Positions 1-8,742 of a stretch of DNA of 64,000 bases are shown piece after piece. The notes below the pieces were generated by a model. That model did not search any database and was not told the origin of the DNA. It saw only the letters and a list, made by a program, of their open reading frames with translations. Position 1 is the stretch's first letter. Each line of letters starts with the position of its first letter. The DNA is from Hallerella sp964501065 (GTDB taxonomy: Bacteria; Fibrobacterota; Fibrobacteria; Fibrobacterales; Fibrobacteraceae). Location of the stretch: assembly GCA_964501065.1 (NCBI GenBank), contig CAZCRF010000003.1, positions 1-64,000 on the forward strand, in the 5' to 3' direction. Both the position numbers and the translations under genes were made by a program.

Positions 1-129
1 TGGCCACGTTTAAGTTCAACTAGAACTGTTTTTCGTTGACACGAGCCGTGTCCGCAGCACAGGTCGGGCTAACTCCCTCCCCTGTGTAAGCCTCACTCCC
101 ACTAACCACTGCCCCCTATCCCCTAATCC
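1..129. other. Region downstream of the NRPS operon: hairpin and G-run tract
   Basis: No gene is visible here. On the minus strand, starting inside the TAG stop of the large NRPS gene, four G-runs follow each other (complements of 128-130, 120-123, 112-116 and 98-100), with short TTA/ATA-type spacers and then an 11-base spacer. Further on, GACACG (38-43) and CGTGTC (47-52) form a 6-bp stem with a 3-base loop. No T-run follows it in the operon's direction, so it is not a textbook intrinsic terminator. Where the operon ends to the left of position 1 cannot be seen. Confidence 0.4.
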
Positions 130-3100
130 CTAATCTTCCAGCCTCTGCGCCAAATCGCGGATGCTTTTGGATTGGAGAATCTGATCGATGCTCGCCGTCT
201 TTTGGAGCTCGCCCGCCAAGGTGTCGATGAGCTTCATCAGCGTGATGGAATCTCCGCCCAAGGAATAGAAATCGTCGTCCGGGGTGATTTCCGGATTTTC
301 GAAAACTTTCCTGTAGACGCGAAGGATCTCCGCTTCGTTGGCGGACAGGTTTTCAGTTGCCTGTGGAGTGGCCTTCGGAACTTCGATTTTTGGCAGTGGG
401 AGCTTTTTCCTGTCAATCTTGCCGTTTGCGGAAAGGGGAAGCGCATCCATGAGAAGAATCCGGGACGGCACCATGTAAGCGGCTAGCTTTTGGGAAATCA
501 AATCTTTGAGAACTTCTTCCGCATTGGGGACGTTCACCCCCGTGCAATAAGCGACAATCTGCCTTTTTCCACCGGGGAGTTCCTTGAGTGCGGCGACGGC
601 GTTTTTGACTAGTCCCGTGTGCACCAACGCGGCTTCGATTTCGCCGAGTTCAATGCGGAAACCGTTCAATTTGATTTGCGTATCTGCGCGGCCTAAGAAT
701 TCGATGAAGCCTTCCGTCTTGAGCTTGCCCAAATCTCCCGTGCGGTAAATGCGCCCGAATTTCGGGTGTTCGATGAAGGCCTTGGCCGTCTTTTCCGGAT
801 CGTTGTTGTATCCCTTTGCAAGGCCTACGCCGCCGATGTAGAGTTCGCCTTGGACTTCTCTCGGACAAAGATCCTTTTCGCCGTCCAACACATAGAAGGT
901 CTGGTTCTTGAGTGGATAGCCGTAGGGGATGGAGTCCCATTCCGGGCGGACTTCCTTGAACGGATAGATGATGGACCAGATGGCGGCTTCCGTTGCGCCG
1001 CCGAGGCTTATCAAATCCGCGGAGCATTTCGCATTCTTTGCCGTTTCGCAAATGTCGAGCGGAATCCTGTCGCCGGAGAGCAGCACCTTGCGCAGGGAGA
1101 GCGGGGAATCGTCCGAAGTGGAAATCCGGTGCTTCATCGCCATGGAGAAGAGAATCGGAACGGAATTCCAGACGGTGATGTGTTCGCGGGAGAGAATTTC
1201 CCCCACTTCACCCATATTGCGGGAATCGTCCACCAGTACGAGTTTCGCTCCGCGAGAAAGCGCACCGAAAATATCGTAAACGGAAAGGTCGAAGCAGATG
1301 GAGGAAATCCCGATGAGGGCGTCGGATTCGTTCAAATTCAAACGCTCGTTGATGTCAAGAATCGTGTTGGCTGTCGCCGCGTGTGTCATGACGACTCCTT
1401 TCGGGCTTCCCGTGCTTCCGGACGTGTAGATGATGTACGCTTCGTCTCCGGGGCCGCTCGTGGCGAAGATTTCCCTGTCGTCTTCCCGGGTGACGGCGTC
1501 GGATTCGACGATTTCCTTTTTCAACAAGAATTTGCAATTGGCGTCTTGCATGATGAAATCCACTCGTTCCTTGGGATAGGAAACGTCGATGGGGACGTAG
1601 GCCGCTCCCGATTTGAGAATGCCCAGGATGGAAGCGATTGTCTCCGGGGATCGTTCGCCCAAGACAGCCACGCGGTCTCCGACTTGGACCCCGCTTTTCA
1701 TCAAGTATGCGGCGATGCGGTTCGAACGGGAATTCAATTGTGCGTAATCCCATCTTTTCCCCTTTCCGACGACGGCCGTCCGACTCTTGAATTTGTCGAA
1801 GGATTCCGCCAATAGCCCGTGCATGGTTTGGTTCTGTGCGGCGTTCACGGGAGGGTTGTAATCCTTCCAAACGGCATCCGTTTCCGGGAATAGAATCCGG
1901 TTCTCGCCGATGGCGATGTAGCGGATGTTTTCCACGAAGTCCGTGAAAATTTGCCGGATGATTTCAGGGTGGAAAAGCTCTTTCACGACATCCCAGCTGA
2001 TGTAGAGCTTTTGCCCCATTTCCGCGATTTGGTTGTCGATGAAGACTTGCGGAGTCTGGGAGATGGAGTGGCGGAGTTTCCCCAGGATTTCGTAGTAATT
2101 TTCCGGGGCGTCGAATAGGACGCAGGTGAAGACCACGGGGAGCACAGCCTTGCCGAAAAGCCCCCGCGATTTGGAAAGCTCGCGCATGATTTCTGTCCCG
2201 TCGTAGGACAAGTGCTCGAGACCGTCCATGATGTGGGATTGGACATCGGCTGCGGATTTCCAAAGGTCTTTTTCGTTCATCAAAAGTTCGAGAGGCAAAA
2301 GCTTTGTGAAATCGCCGATGATTTTTTCCACGTCATGGTGGAACGGCTTGCGTTCGAAGGCCGTCAGGTTGAGCATGAAATGGGTCTGGTTGCTCCAATG
2401 GGAAAGCACTTTGGCGTAAATCGTGCAGAGAAGGGCCGCCGGGGAGACGCGGTGCGCCTTGGCGACTTCCTTGAAACGCGCCCAAGTCTTTTTGGCGATG
2501 ACCGTCTGGAGCCTTTCCATGGAGTATTCCGTGCAAGTGGAAATTTTTTGCGCAAGCGGGACTTGCGGGTATTCCGGGAATTTCGGGATGCGCTTTTGCC
2601 AATAGGCTTTGTCTTCGGCATAGCGCTTTTCATCTTTGGAATGGGAAAGGTCGCGGAGATACCGTTCGTAAGAGTAGTTGAGATGCGCCTCGAAGTTCTC
2701 GTGCCGAAGGATTTTCCCCAAGTCCGAGAAGAAAATTTGCATGCTGTCGCCGTCGCAGACCATGAGGTCGAAACTGACGAACAGCAGACGCTTTTGTCCG
2801 CTTTCCAGGACTCGGAATGTGAACAGCGGCCATTTGTCGTGAGCGTAAATGTGATGGGAAAGCTCTTGCCGGATTTTCTGCGCGGCGCTTTCGAAATTCG
2901 CCGGATTGGATTTTTCCACTTTGATTTTGTAATCCGGGACTTCGTCCAAGACTTTTTGCATCCCGTTCGGGTAGAATACTGCACGGAATGCGTCGTGCTT
3001 CTTGACGACTTTGCGGATTGCGTCTTCGAGTTCTTCGACGGAGTACGGCGTTTCTATTTCAAAGTAATAGTGCGCATTGTATTTGCCCAGTTCAAAACTT

Positions 3101-6100
3101 GCGTTTCGCCCGTTCAAATAGGCCAGTTGCACTCCCGTCATGGGGAATTCGGGATTTCTGTCAATGGCGTTTTTGCCCACCGACATATTTTTTTCGTCTT
3201 CCCCCGCGGGGCGCATCTTGTCTTCGACGAATTCGGCAAATTCCTTCGCACTTTTCGCATTCAAGATGGAAATGAACGGCACGCGCACTTGGAACAGCCT
3301 TTCGATTTGCTGGGCGATTCTCTGGGCTTTGATGGAATCTCCGCCGAGTTCGAAAAAGTCCAAAGAAGAATCGATTTCGTCAAGATTCAGAATTTGCCGA
3401 TAGATGGAAAGTATTTTCCGTTGGATTTCGGTGAACGCCGTTTTTTGGGGAGGAGGCGTTTGCCCTTCGGAAATTTGGGAAATTCGCTCCAACAGATTTT
3501 TGCGGTCGAGTTTTCCGTTCGAAGAAAGCGGCATCGCGTCTAAATGGATGAACTTGTGCGGAATCATATAGTTCGGCAAAAATTCGGAAAGGGAAGACTT
3601 GAAGGATTCCTTTTCCATTTTTTCGCCGGTGTAAAAGGCGACGATTTGACGCTTGGAATCCAAGAGGACGACCGCGGATTCGACGTTTGGAAGCGCATTC
3701 ATGCGATGTTCGATTTCCCCGAGCTCGATTCGATAGCCGCCGACCTTCACCTGGGAATCTTTTCTGCCGAGGAAAACCACATAGCCTTCGCTTGAAAACT
3801 TTCCGAAATCCCCGGTCTTGTAAATGCGCCCGAATCGGGGATGTTCCAGGAATGCGCAGTTTGTCTTCTCTTCGCTGTTTGCGTAACCCTGCGCGACTCC
3901 TGCGCCCCCGATGAAAATTTCCCCTTGGACTTCCGGTGGGCAGATTTCCATGGATTCGTTCAGAACGTAAATGGTCTGGTTCTTGAGGGGATAGCCGTAG
4001 GGAATGCTCTGCCAAGAAGGGTCGACGGACTCGATGGGGAAATAGATGGACCAGATGGACGCTTCCGTTGCGCCGCCCAAGCTGTAGATTTTCGCCTCGG
4101 GGAAATGCTTGCGGATGCGTGCGGGAAGCGAGACGGGAATCCAATCCCCGGAAAGGAGAACGCTTTTCAGTTCGGCATTCACGTAGGAATCTTCCAAGCT
4201 GTCGATGAAAAGTTCCATGCCCGCCGGGACGGAATTCCAGAGAATCTTTTTCCCGTTGTCCATGAATCGGCGGATTTCGGCGGTCTCCCGAATGTCCTTG
4301 GCAATGTCCAATGTGGCTCCGGCCAAAAGCGTCCCGAAAATGTCGTAAACGGAAAGGTCGAAACAGTAGGAAGAGAGTCCGAGGACAGTGGAATCTTCGC
4401 GGACGTCCATGCGCTCGTTGATGTCGATGAGCGTGTTCATCATGGAAGAATAAGAAATCAAGACTCCCTTGGGGACGCCGGTGCTTCCCGATGTGTAGAT
4501 GACGTAAGCGGTCGCGCTTAAATCGGGGTTCGGCGAAAATTCGCCCAATATCCGCGATTTGCGTTCCAAAAGTTGATGGGGCTCCACGAGCAGTTTGCAA
4601 CGGGAGTTTTCGAGAATGAAGTTTTTCCTGTCCTTGGGCCATTTGGCATCGACGGGAATATAGGTCGCTCCGATTCCCATGACGGCCAAAATGGCGATGA
4701 CTGTCGAAAAATTCTTTTGCGAAAGGATGGCGACGGAATCCCCGCAGCGGACTCCTTCTTCCCGGAGCGCGGCCATCGCTTTGCGGACGGAATTTTCCAG
4801 TTCCCCGTAAGTCATTGCCGTCAAAGCTCCGTTTTGCAAAGTGGGTCTGTCCTTGAATTTTTGAAAGTTGCGCTCGATAGCCTTTATCGGATGTTCCATC
4901 GGGAACGATTTTCCCGTTTGATTGTAGGCGAGGACTTTCGCTTCGAACGGGAGTGTGGAAGAGGAGAAATCCCCGGACTTCGCAAAGGATTCAATCCCTT
5001 CGACGTAGTGATGGAACATTTCGCCGATGATGTCTTTGGGGAAGATTTTTTTCAAATAATCCCATGAAATGAGAATTCCGCCGTCGTGAGTTTTGCAAAT
5101 CTGGTTGTCGATGCTCACTTGGGAAGTTTGCGATTGTACATAAAGGATTCGGACGTTTTTGGGCTCGGGAAGTTTCCCGAACAACATACTGGTGAAGACA
5201 ATCGGCATGGGATTTTCCTTGTCGATTCTCTTTTGGCGGATTAAATCCCGAATCACTTCGACGCCTTCATAGGCGCTGTGGTCTATCCGCTCGTACATCT
5301 TGTCTCGGACTTTTTGCAGACGCTCCCGGACGGGCAAATCCGAATAGTCGGACGCGAAGCAGTCGAACAGGACGTTGCTCGTGTAATCTCCGATGATGTA
5401 CTCGATTCCTTCCAGGCCGTATGGACGGTTGAGCTTTGTGATGTTCACGGAAAAGTTCCCGCTTTCGCTGAAGCGGGCGAGAGTCCTCAAGTACAGGTAA
5501 AATAGTACGACACTTGTCGTGGCGCCGTTCTTTCGGGAGTTGATTTCGAGGAGTTTCGCCGTTTCTTTGGAGAGAGAATGTTGAACCCGGCGGCAAATGT
5601 TTTCGTCAAAGTCCCTGGAGGATGAGGTGGGCAACTTGGGGGATTCTGGAATCGACGGCTCCAGATTTTCCCAAAACTTTTTGTCTGCTTCGCGCTTCTC
5701 GGAATCGTTCCTCGAGTTTATCCATTCGATGTATTGGGGGTCGTCTTCAAAATGGAATGTCGGCAACTCCCCGGTTTCGTACAGATTCAAGAATTCGGTG
5801 GCCAGTCCCTGTGCGCTTAAACCGTCGACGAAGATGAGTTCCAAATCGACTGTGGCGATGGAACGGCTTTCCGTTTGGATGTTTTCAATGTGGAACAGGG
5901 GCCATTTGTCAAGCGGCCGCATTTCCGTCTGGGCTCGCCATCTTTTTTTCTTCAGGATGTCCGGCAAATCCTTTTCAAGTGCATTCTCCTTTTCTATGTG
6001 GAATGATTTTGAAATGTCTTTCGAGAGTATGCGACAGCTTTCTTCCCTCACGAAGGCGCGCAAGGCTTCGTGCCTTTCGATGAGTTTTTTCAAACAGGTT

Positions 6101-6471
6101 TCGGCTCTTTCCAAATCGAAGGAATGTTCCAGTTCAAAGTAAATGTGCGTGGAATTCAATTTTCCATGAAAATTCTGTTCGCGTCCGAGCAAATAGGATT
6201 GCTGCATGGGCGTCAAGGGAATTTCTTTTTCCACGCCCGCTTCTTGCCGGAGCTTTTCGGAAATCTTTTGTACGAGGTCTCCGATGTTTTCCGCCTTGAC
6301 CAAATCGAGCATTCCCAAATCGACTCCCGTTCGGCTCTTGACTTCCCCCAAGAATCGGAACATTTGAATGGAATCTTCGAAGATTTCATAGAGGGACGTG
6401 CTTTCGGTTGCGTCTTGCTTGACGATTTCCTTGACGATGTTGAAAATTTCATTGAATGAAAGCTGTGGCAT
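130..6471 (-). CDS. NRPS: carrier-Cy-A(Cys)-PCP-Cy-A(Cys)-PCP
   Basis: A 2113-residue synthetase that should load a starter acyl group and build two thiazoline rings. Seen in order: an N-terminal carrier domain (residues about 1-75, Ser in EDSIQ), cyclisation domain 1 (about 85-520), adenylation domain 1 (about 535-1040), PCP1 (LGGDSIK), cyclisation domain 2 (about 1150-1570; DLMVCDGDS fits the Cy motif DxxxxDxxS), adenylation domain 2, and PCP2 (LGGDSI) at the C terminus. Both A domains read D-L-Y-N-L-S-L-I-W at the specificity positions, from FDLSVYDIFG, WNSVP, LLSGD and LGGATEA-IW. This is the published cysteine code of pyochelin and yersiniabactin enzymes. Cy1 has Glu for the first Asp of its motif. 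The layout recalls HMWP2 but each module has its own A domain. An AAGGAG Shine-Dalgarno supports the start. The starter probably comes from the AMP ligase 9 bases upstream. Confidence 0.93.
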   Translation of the reverse strand: MPQLSFNEIFNIVKEIVKQDATESTSLYEIFEDSIQMFRFLGEVKSRTGVDLGMLDLVKAENIGDLVQKISEKLRQEAGVEKEIPLTPMQQSYLLGREQNFHGKLNSTHIYFELEHSFDLERAETCLKKLIERHEALRAFVREESCRILSKDISKSFHIEKENALEKDLPDILKKKRWRAQTEMRPLDKWPLFHIENIQTESRSIATVDLELIFVDGLSAQGLATEFLNLYETGELPTFHFEDDPQYIEWINSRNDSEKREADKKFWENLEPSIPESPKLPTSSSRDFDENICRRVQHSLSKETAKLLEINSRKNGATTSVVLFYLYLRTLARFSESGNFSVNITKLNRPYGLEGIEYIIGDYTSNVLFDCFASDYSDLPVRERLQKVRDKMYERIDHSAYEGVEVIRDLIRQKRIDKENPMPIVFTSMLFGKLPEPKNVRILYVQSQTSQVSIDNQICKTHDGGILISWDYLKKIFPKDIIGEMFHHYVEGIESFAKSGDFSSSTLPFEAKVLAYNQTGKSFPMEHPIKAIERNFQKFKDRPTLQNGALTAMTYGELENSVRKAMAALREEGVRCGDSVAILSQKNFSTVIAILAVMGIGATYIPVDAKWPKDRKNFILENSRCKLLVEPHQLLERKSRILGEFSPNPDLSATAYVIYTSGSTGVPKGVLISYSSMMNTLIDINERMDVREDSTVLGLSSYCFDLSVYDIFGTLLAGATLDIAKDIRETAEIRRFMDNGKKILWNSVPAGMELFIDSLEDSYVNAELKSVLLSGDWIPVSLPARIRKHFPEAKIYSLGGATEASIWSIYFPIESVDPSWQSIPYGYPLKNQTIYVLNESMEICPPEVQGEIFIGGAGVAQGYANSEEKTNCAFLEHPRFGRIYKTGDFGKFSSEGYVVFLGRKDSQVKVGGYRIELGEIEHRMNALPNVESAVVLLDSKRQIVAFYTGEKMEKESFKSSLSEFLPNYMIPHKFIHLDAMPLSSNGKLDRKNLLERISQISEGQTPPPQKTAFTEIQRKILSIYRQILNLDEIDSSLDFFELGGDSIKAQRIAQQIERLFQVRVPFISILNAKSAKEFAEFVEDKMRPAGEDEKNMSVGKNAIDRNPEFPMTGVQLAYLNGRNASFELGKYNAHYYFEIETPYSVEELEDAIRKVVKKHDAFRAVFYPNGMQKVLDEVPDYKIKVEKSNPANFESAAQKIRQELSHHIYAHDKWPLFTFRVLESGQKRLLFVSFDLMVCDGDSMQIFFSDLGKILRHENFEAHLNYSYERYLRDLSHSKDEKRYAEDKAYWQKRIPKFPEYPQVPLAQKISTCTEYSMERLQTVIAKKTWARFKEVAKAHRVSPAALLCTIYAKVLSHWSNQTHFMLNLTAFERKPFHHDVEKIIGDFTKLLPLELLMNEKDLWKSAADVQSHIMDGLEHLSYDGTEIMRELSKSRGLFGKAVLPVVFTCVLFDAPENYYEILGKLRHSISQTPQVFIDNQIAEMGQKLYISWDVVKELFHPEIIRQIFTDFVENIRYIAIGENRILFPETDAVWKDYNPPVNAAQNQTMHGLLAESFDKFKSRTAVVGKGKRWDYAQLNSRSNRIAAYLMKSGVQVGDRVAVLGERSPETIASILGILKSGAAYVPIDVSYPKERVDFIMQDANCKFLLKKEIVESDAVTREDDREIFATSGPGDEAYIIYTSGSTGSPKGVVMTHAATANTILDINERLNLNESDALIGISSICFDLSVYDIFGALSRGAKLVLVDDSRNMGEVGEILSREHITVWNSVPILFSMAMKHRISTSDDSPLSLRKVLLSGDRIPLDICETAKNAKCSADLISLGGATEAAIWSIIYPFKEVRPEWDSIPYGYPLKNQTFYVLDGEKDLCPREVQGELYIGGVGLAKGYNNDPEKTAKAFIEHPKFGRIYRTGDLGKLKTEGFIEFLGRADTQIKLNGFRIELGEIEAALVHTGLVKNAVAALKELPGGKRQIVAYCTGVNVPNAEEVLKDLISQKLAAYMVPSRILLMDALPLSANGKIDRKKLPLPKIEVPKATPQATENLSANEAEILRVYRKVFENPEITPDDDFYSLGGDSITLMKLIDTLAGELQKTASIDQILQSKSIRDLAQRLED

Positions 6472-6480
6472 GGAAGCTCC

Positions 6481-8097
6481 TTACAGTTTGCCTTCTTTGT
6501 AGGCGGCGAAAAGTTTTTCCTTGGCGATTTTTCCCGTCCCCGTCAACACGAGCGATTTGAGGGGAATCACTTCTTTCAGTCCGAATCCCATCTCGGAAAA
6601 GACGAAATCTTTCAACTCCTTGACGTTCACCTTTTCCGGGTCGGGAGATTCAACGAACAAGTAAATGTAATTGGTGGACGCCGCCGAATCGTTCACGCCG
6701 CATGCGGCACAGCGGTATCCGAATTTTGAAGTGACGACTTGTTCGATGTCCCGCAGGTAAATGTTTTTCCCGTGGATGAAGAACATATCCTTTTTGCGGC
6801 CGACGACGTACAAAAGGCCTTCGCTCAAAAATCCCAAGTCGCCCGTGTCGAGCCAGCCGTCCACGAAGATTTCCGAGGAATCCTTGTTCAGATAGCCCGT
6901 GCAAATGTAATCGCTCTTCACCTGGATGCATCCGACGGTATTTTCCGGAAGTTCCCGGTTTTCGTCGTCGCAGATGCGGATGGACATTTCGGGAATGGCG
7001 CGCCCTTGGCAGACTAAATCTTCGGCGTTTTCGCGCAGTCCGTTGAGGTCGAAATCAATGCCCGATTGTATCTTTTGGATGTCGAGCTTCGGATATTCGT
7101 GATCCATGTTGAACGTGACGGCTCCCAAGGCTTCCGTCAGACCGTAAAGAGGGACGATGGCGTCTTTCTTCATTTTGAACTTCTCCATCGTCCGGGTGAA
7201 TTCGGCGAGGACTTTTTTGGAAAGAGGCTCTCCGCCGTTCAAGATGAAGTCGATGCAGCTCAAGTCCCAATTTTCCGTTCCATCCAAAGATTTTAAGAGC
7301 AACGGGTAGGCGAAATTGGGGGCGGCCGTTTTTGTGGCGCGCGTCTTGTCAATGGCGTCGAACCAGCTCTTGGGGTTTTGAATGAATTCCGCCGCGTCCA
7401 TGTGGACTGCTCCCGTTTTGTAGTACATGGGAATGGTGATTAGCGTGACGATTCCGAATGCGTGCTCTAGAGGAAGCCATTGCAGCCAAGTATCTTTGGA
7501 ACTAGTCTTCAGGGCGATGTTCAAGTTTTTGAGCATCAGGACGAACCGTTCGTTTGTCATCATCACGCCCTTGGGGTCGGAAGTACTTCCGGAGGAATAG
7601 AGAACTAAGGCCAAATCCTTGGGGTTGGCGGTCACATAACGGATTTCTTCCGGCAAATCCGACGGGAAAGCATCCACTTCTTCCGGGACGACAATCAGAC
7701 GACCCTTTTCGCAATTCTTCCAAAAGAATTTGATGAATTCGGCGGTCTCCGGGTCTGCGATGATGGTCGCTTTCGGATTGTCCGCCGCGACGCGGATCAG
7801 GCGCGTCACATGGTCCTTGCTGCGGGAAGCCGTCAAGAAGACGGGGGCGATTCCCATGCTGAGCAAGGCGAAGAAGTTCGCCATGAAGGCTTTTTTGGAC
7901 GCCCCGTTGATTTGAAAGATGACGACGTCCCCTTGTTTCAATCCGGCTTGTTCAAAAATTCTTCGAGAAAGCGAGATCCGCTTTTTGAGCTCCGCCTTGG
8001 GGAATGGAGTGGCGACGCCGTTTTTCATCAAGAGAATTCGGGTGTCGCATTCTAGGTATTCCTTCAGTTTTTGATTCAGCGAGGGCAAAGTTTCCAT
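6481..8097 (-). CDS. Fatty-acyl-AMP ligase-like starter-activating enzyme
   Basis: A 538-residue ANL-superfamily adenylating enzyme. It probably activates a carboxylic acid as the acyl-adenylate and loads it on the N-terminal carrier of the adjacent NRPS. It has the A3 motif YSSGSTSDPKG, PLYGLTEALG (A5) and GRKKDMFFIHGKNIY (A8). WLPLEHAFG followed by FIQNPKSW, ATKTAAPNFAY and LNGGEP matches the fatty-acyl-AMP ligase (FAAL) subfamily better than 2,3-dihydroxybenzoate or salicylate ligases. The lysine of the C-terminal GTGKIAKEKL fits the catalytic A10 position. GGAG lies 8 bases before the ATG. The gene starts 3 bases after the PPTase stop and ends 9 bases before the NRPS start, so it is translated within the operon. 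No salicylate synthase gene is visible, in agreement with a non-salicylate starter. The actual substrate cannot be read from sequence. Confidence 0.82.
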   Translation of the reverse strand: METLPSLNQKLKEYLECDTRILLMKNGVATPFPKAELKKRISLSRRIFEQAGLKQGDVVIFQINGASKKAFMANFFALLSMGIAPVFLTASRSKDHVTRLIRVAADNPKATIIADPETAEFIKFFWKNCEKGRLIVVPEEVDAFPSDLPEEIRYVTANPKDLALVLYSSGSTSDPKGVMMTNERFVLMLKNLNIALKTSSKDTWLQWLPLEHAFGIVTLITIPMYYKTGAVHMDAAEFIQNPKSWFDAIDKTRATKTAAPNFAYPLLLKSLDGTENWDLSCIDFILNGGEPLSKKVLAEFTRTMEKFKMKKDAIVPLYGLTEALGAVTFNMDHEYPKLDIQKIQSGIDFDLNGLRENAEDLVCQGRAIPEMSIRICDDENRELPENTVGCIQVKSDYICTGYLNKDSSEIFVDGWLDTGDLGFLSEGLLYVVGRKKDMFFIHGKNIYLRDIEQVVTSKFGYRCAACGVNDSAASTNYIYLFVESPDPEKVNVKELKDFVFSEMGFGLKEVIPLKSLVLTGTGKIAKEKLFAAYKEGKL

Positions 8098-8100
8098 GCC

Positions 8101-8742
8101 TTATTCTCCTATTAAAATTTGGGACAGGTCTGATTTTTTTAAAAAATGCATTGGCGATGTTTGCAGGCCGCAATGGCAGATGATTGAAAATTCCAACTCC
8201 CAGACTTGCATTCGGGCGGGTTTCAAAAAGTCCGGCCGAGTTGAAAAATCCAATTCGGCAAGGCCTTTGGAAATGCCTGTTCCCTTGAACTTCAAGAAGC
8301 TCTCCTTGGATGCCCAAAAACGGGCGAAAGTTTTGGCGGGGTTTTCGCTTTCTTGGACAGCAATCTGTTCGTTTGGATGCAAGGCGGTGAAAATGCAATC
8401 GAGATTTTGCATGTCGATGTCGGCAATGTCAATCCCGATGGGGGAGGCGGACACGCCGCAAACAACGCCTTTCTTGGAATGGGAAAGGTTGAAGTGGATT
8501 TCTGGAAATTCTTCAAGGAAAGGCTTGCCGTAAGTCCCCGAATGAAATTCCACCGCTTCGAAAACTTGGAATTCCGTCACCAGCGCATAGCGCAACAACA
8601 GGTATGCCAAGGCCGATTGCCTTTTGTCCGAAAAAAATTTTCTTCGATTCACCAGGGATTTTCTCTGTTCGCTCAAAAGATTCCAAAAATTCGCCAAGTC
8701 CGCTTGGGTGAAGGAATCCATTTCGGTGAGGGCGTAGAGCAT
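8101..8742 (-). CDS. Sfp-type 4'-phosphopantetheinyl transferase
   Basis: A 213-residue enzyme expected to convert the carrier domains of this cluster from apo to holo form by transferring phosphopantetheine from CoA to their serines. The Mg-binding GIDIADID motif and the FWASKESFLKFKG motif (WxxKES) are both present and correctly ordered, and the length fits the Sfp/Gsp family. NLSHS precedes them as usual. I chose the ATG at 8742 because its A is shared with the TGA of the upstream cyclisation-domain gene (TGATG). A longer reading frame upstream is only the other frame of that gene. A dedicated PPTase in the operon suggests that the host's general AcpS does not serve these carriers. Confidence 0.92.
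   Translation of the reverse strand: MLYALTEMDSFTQADLANFWNLLSEQRKSLVNRRKFFSDKRQSALAYLLLRYALVTEFQVFEAVEFHSGTYGKPFLEEFPEIHFNLSHSKKGVVCGVSASPIGIDIADIDMQNLDCIFTALHPNEQIAVQESENPAKTFARFWASKESFLKFKGTGISKGLAELDFSTRPDFLKPARMQVWELEFSIICHCGLQTSPMHFLKKSDLSQILIGE

Noticed and set aside
38..52. Intrinsic terminator of the NRPS operon
   Set aside because: The 6-bp stem has no T-run on its 3' side in the direction of transcription; the T-run is on the wrong side.
61..79. Fourth iron box (GGGCTAAC)
   Set aside because: Only one half-site is present; the TTAG half that all three accepted copies share is missing.
2212..3543. Long antisense open frame (443 codons) inside the large NRPS gene
   Set aside because: It mirrors the codon structure of the NRPS, has no recognisable domain and is one of many such shadow frames in this GC-rich coding DNA.
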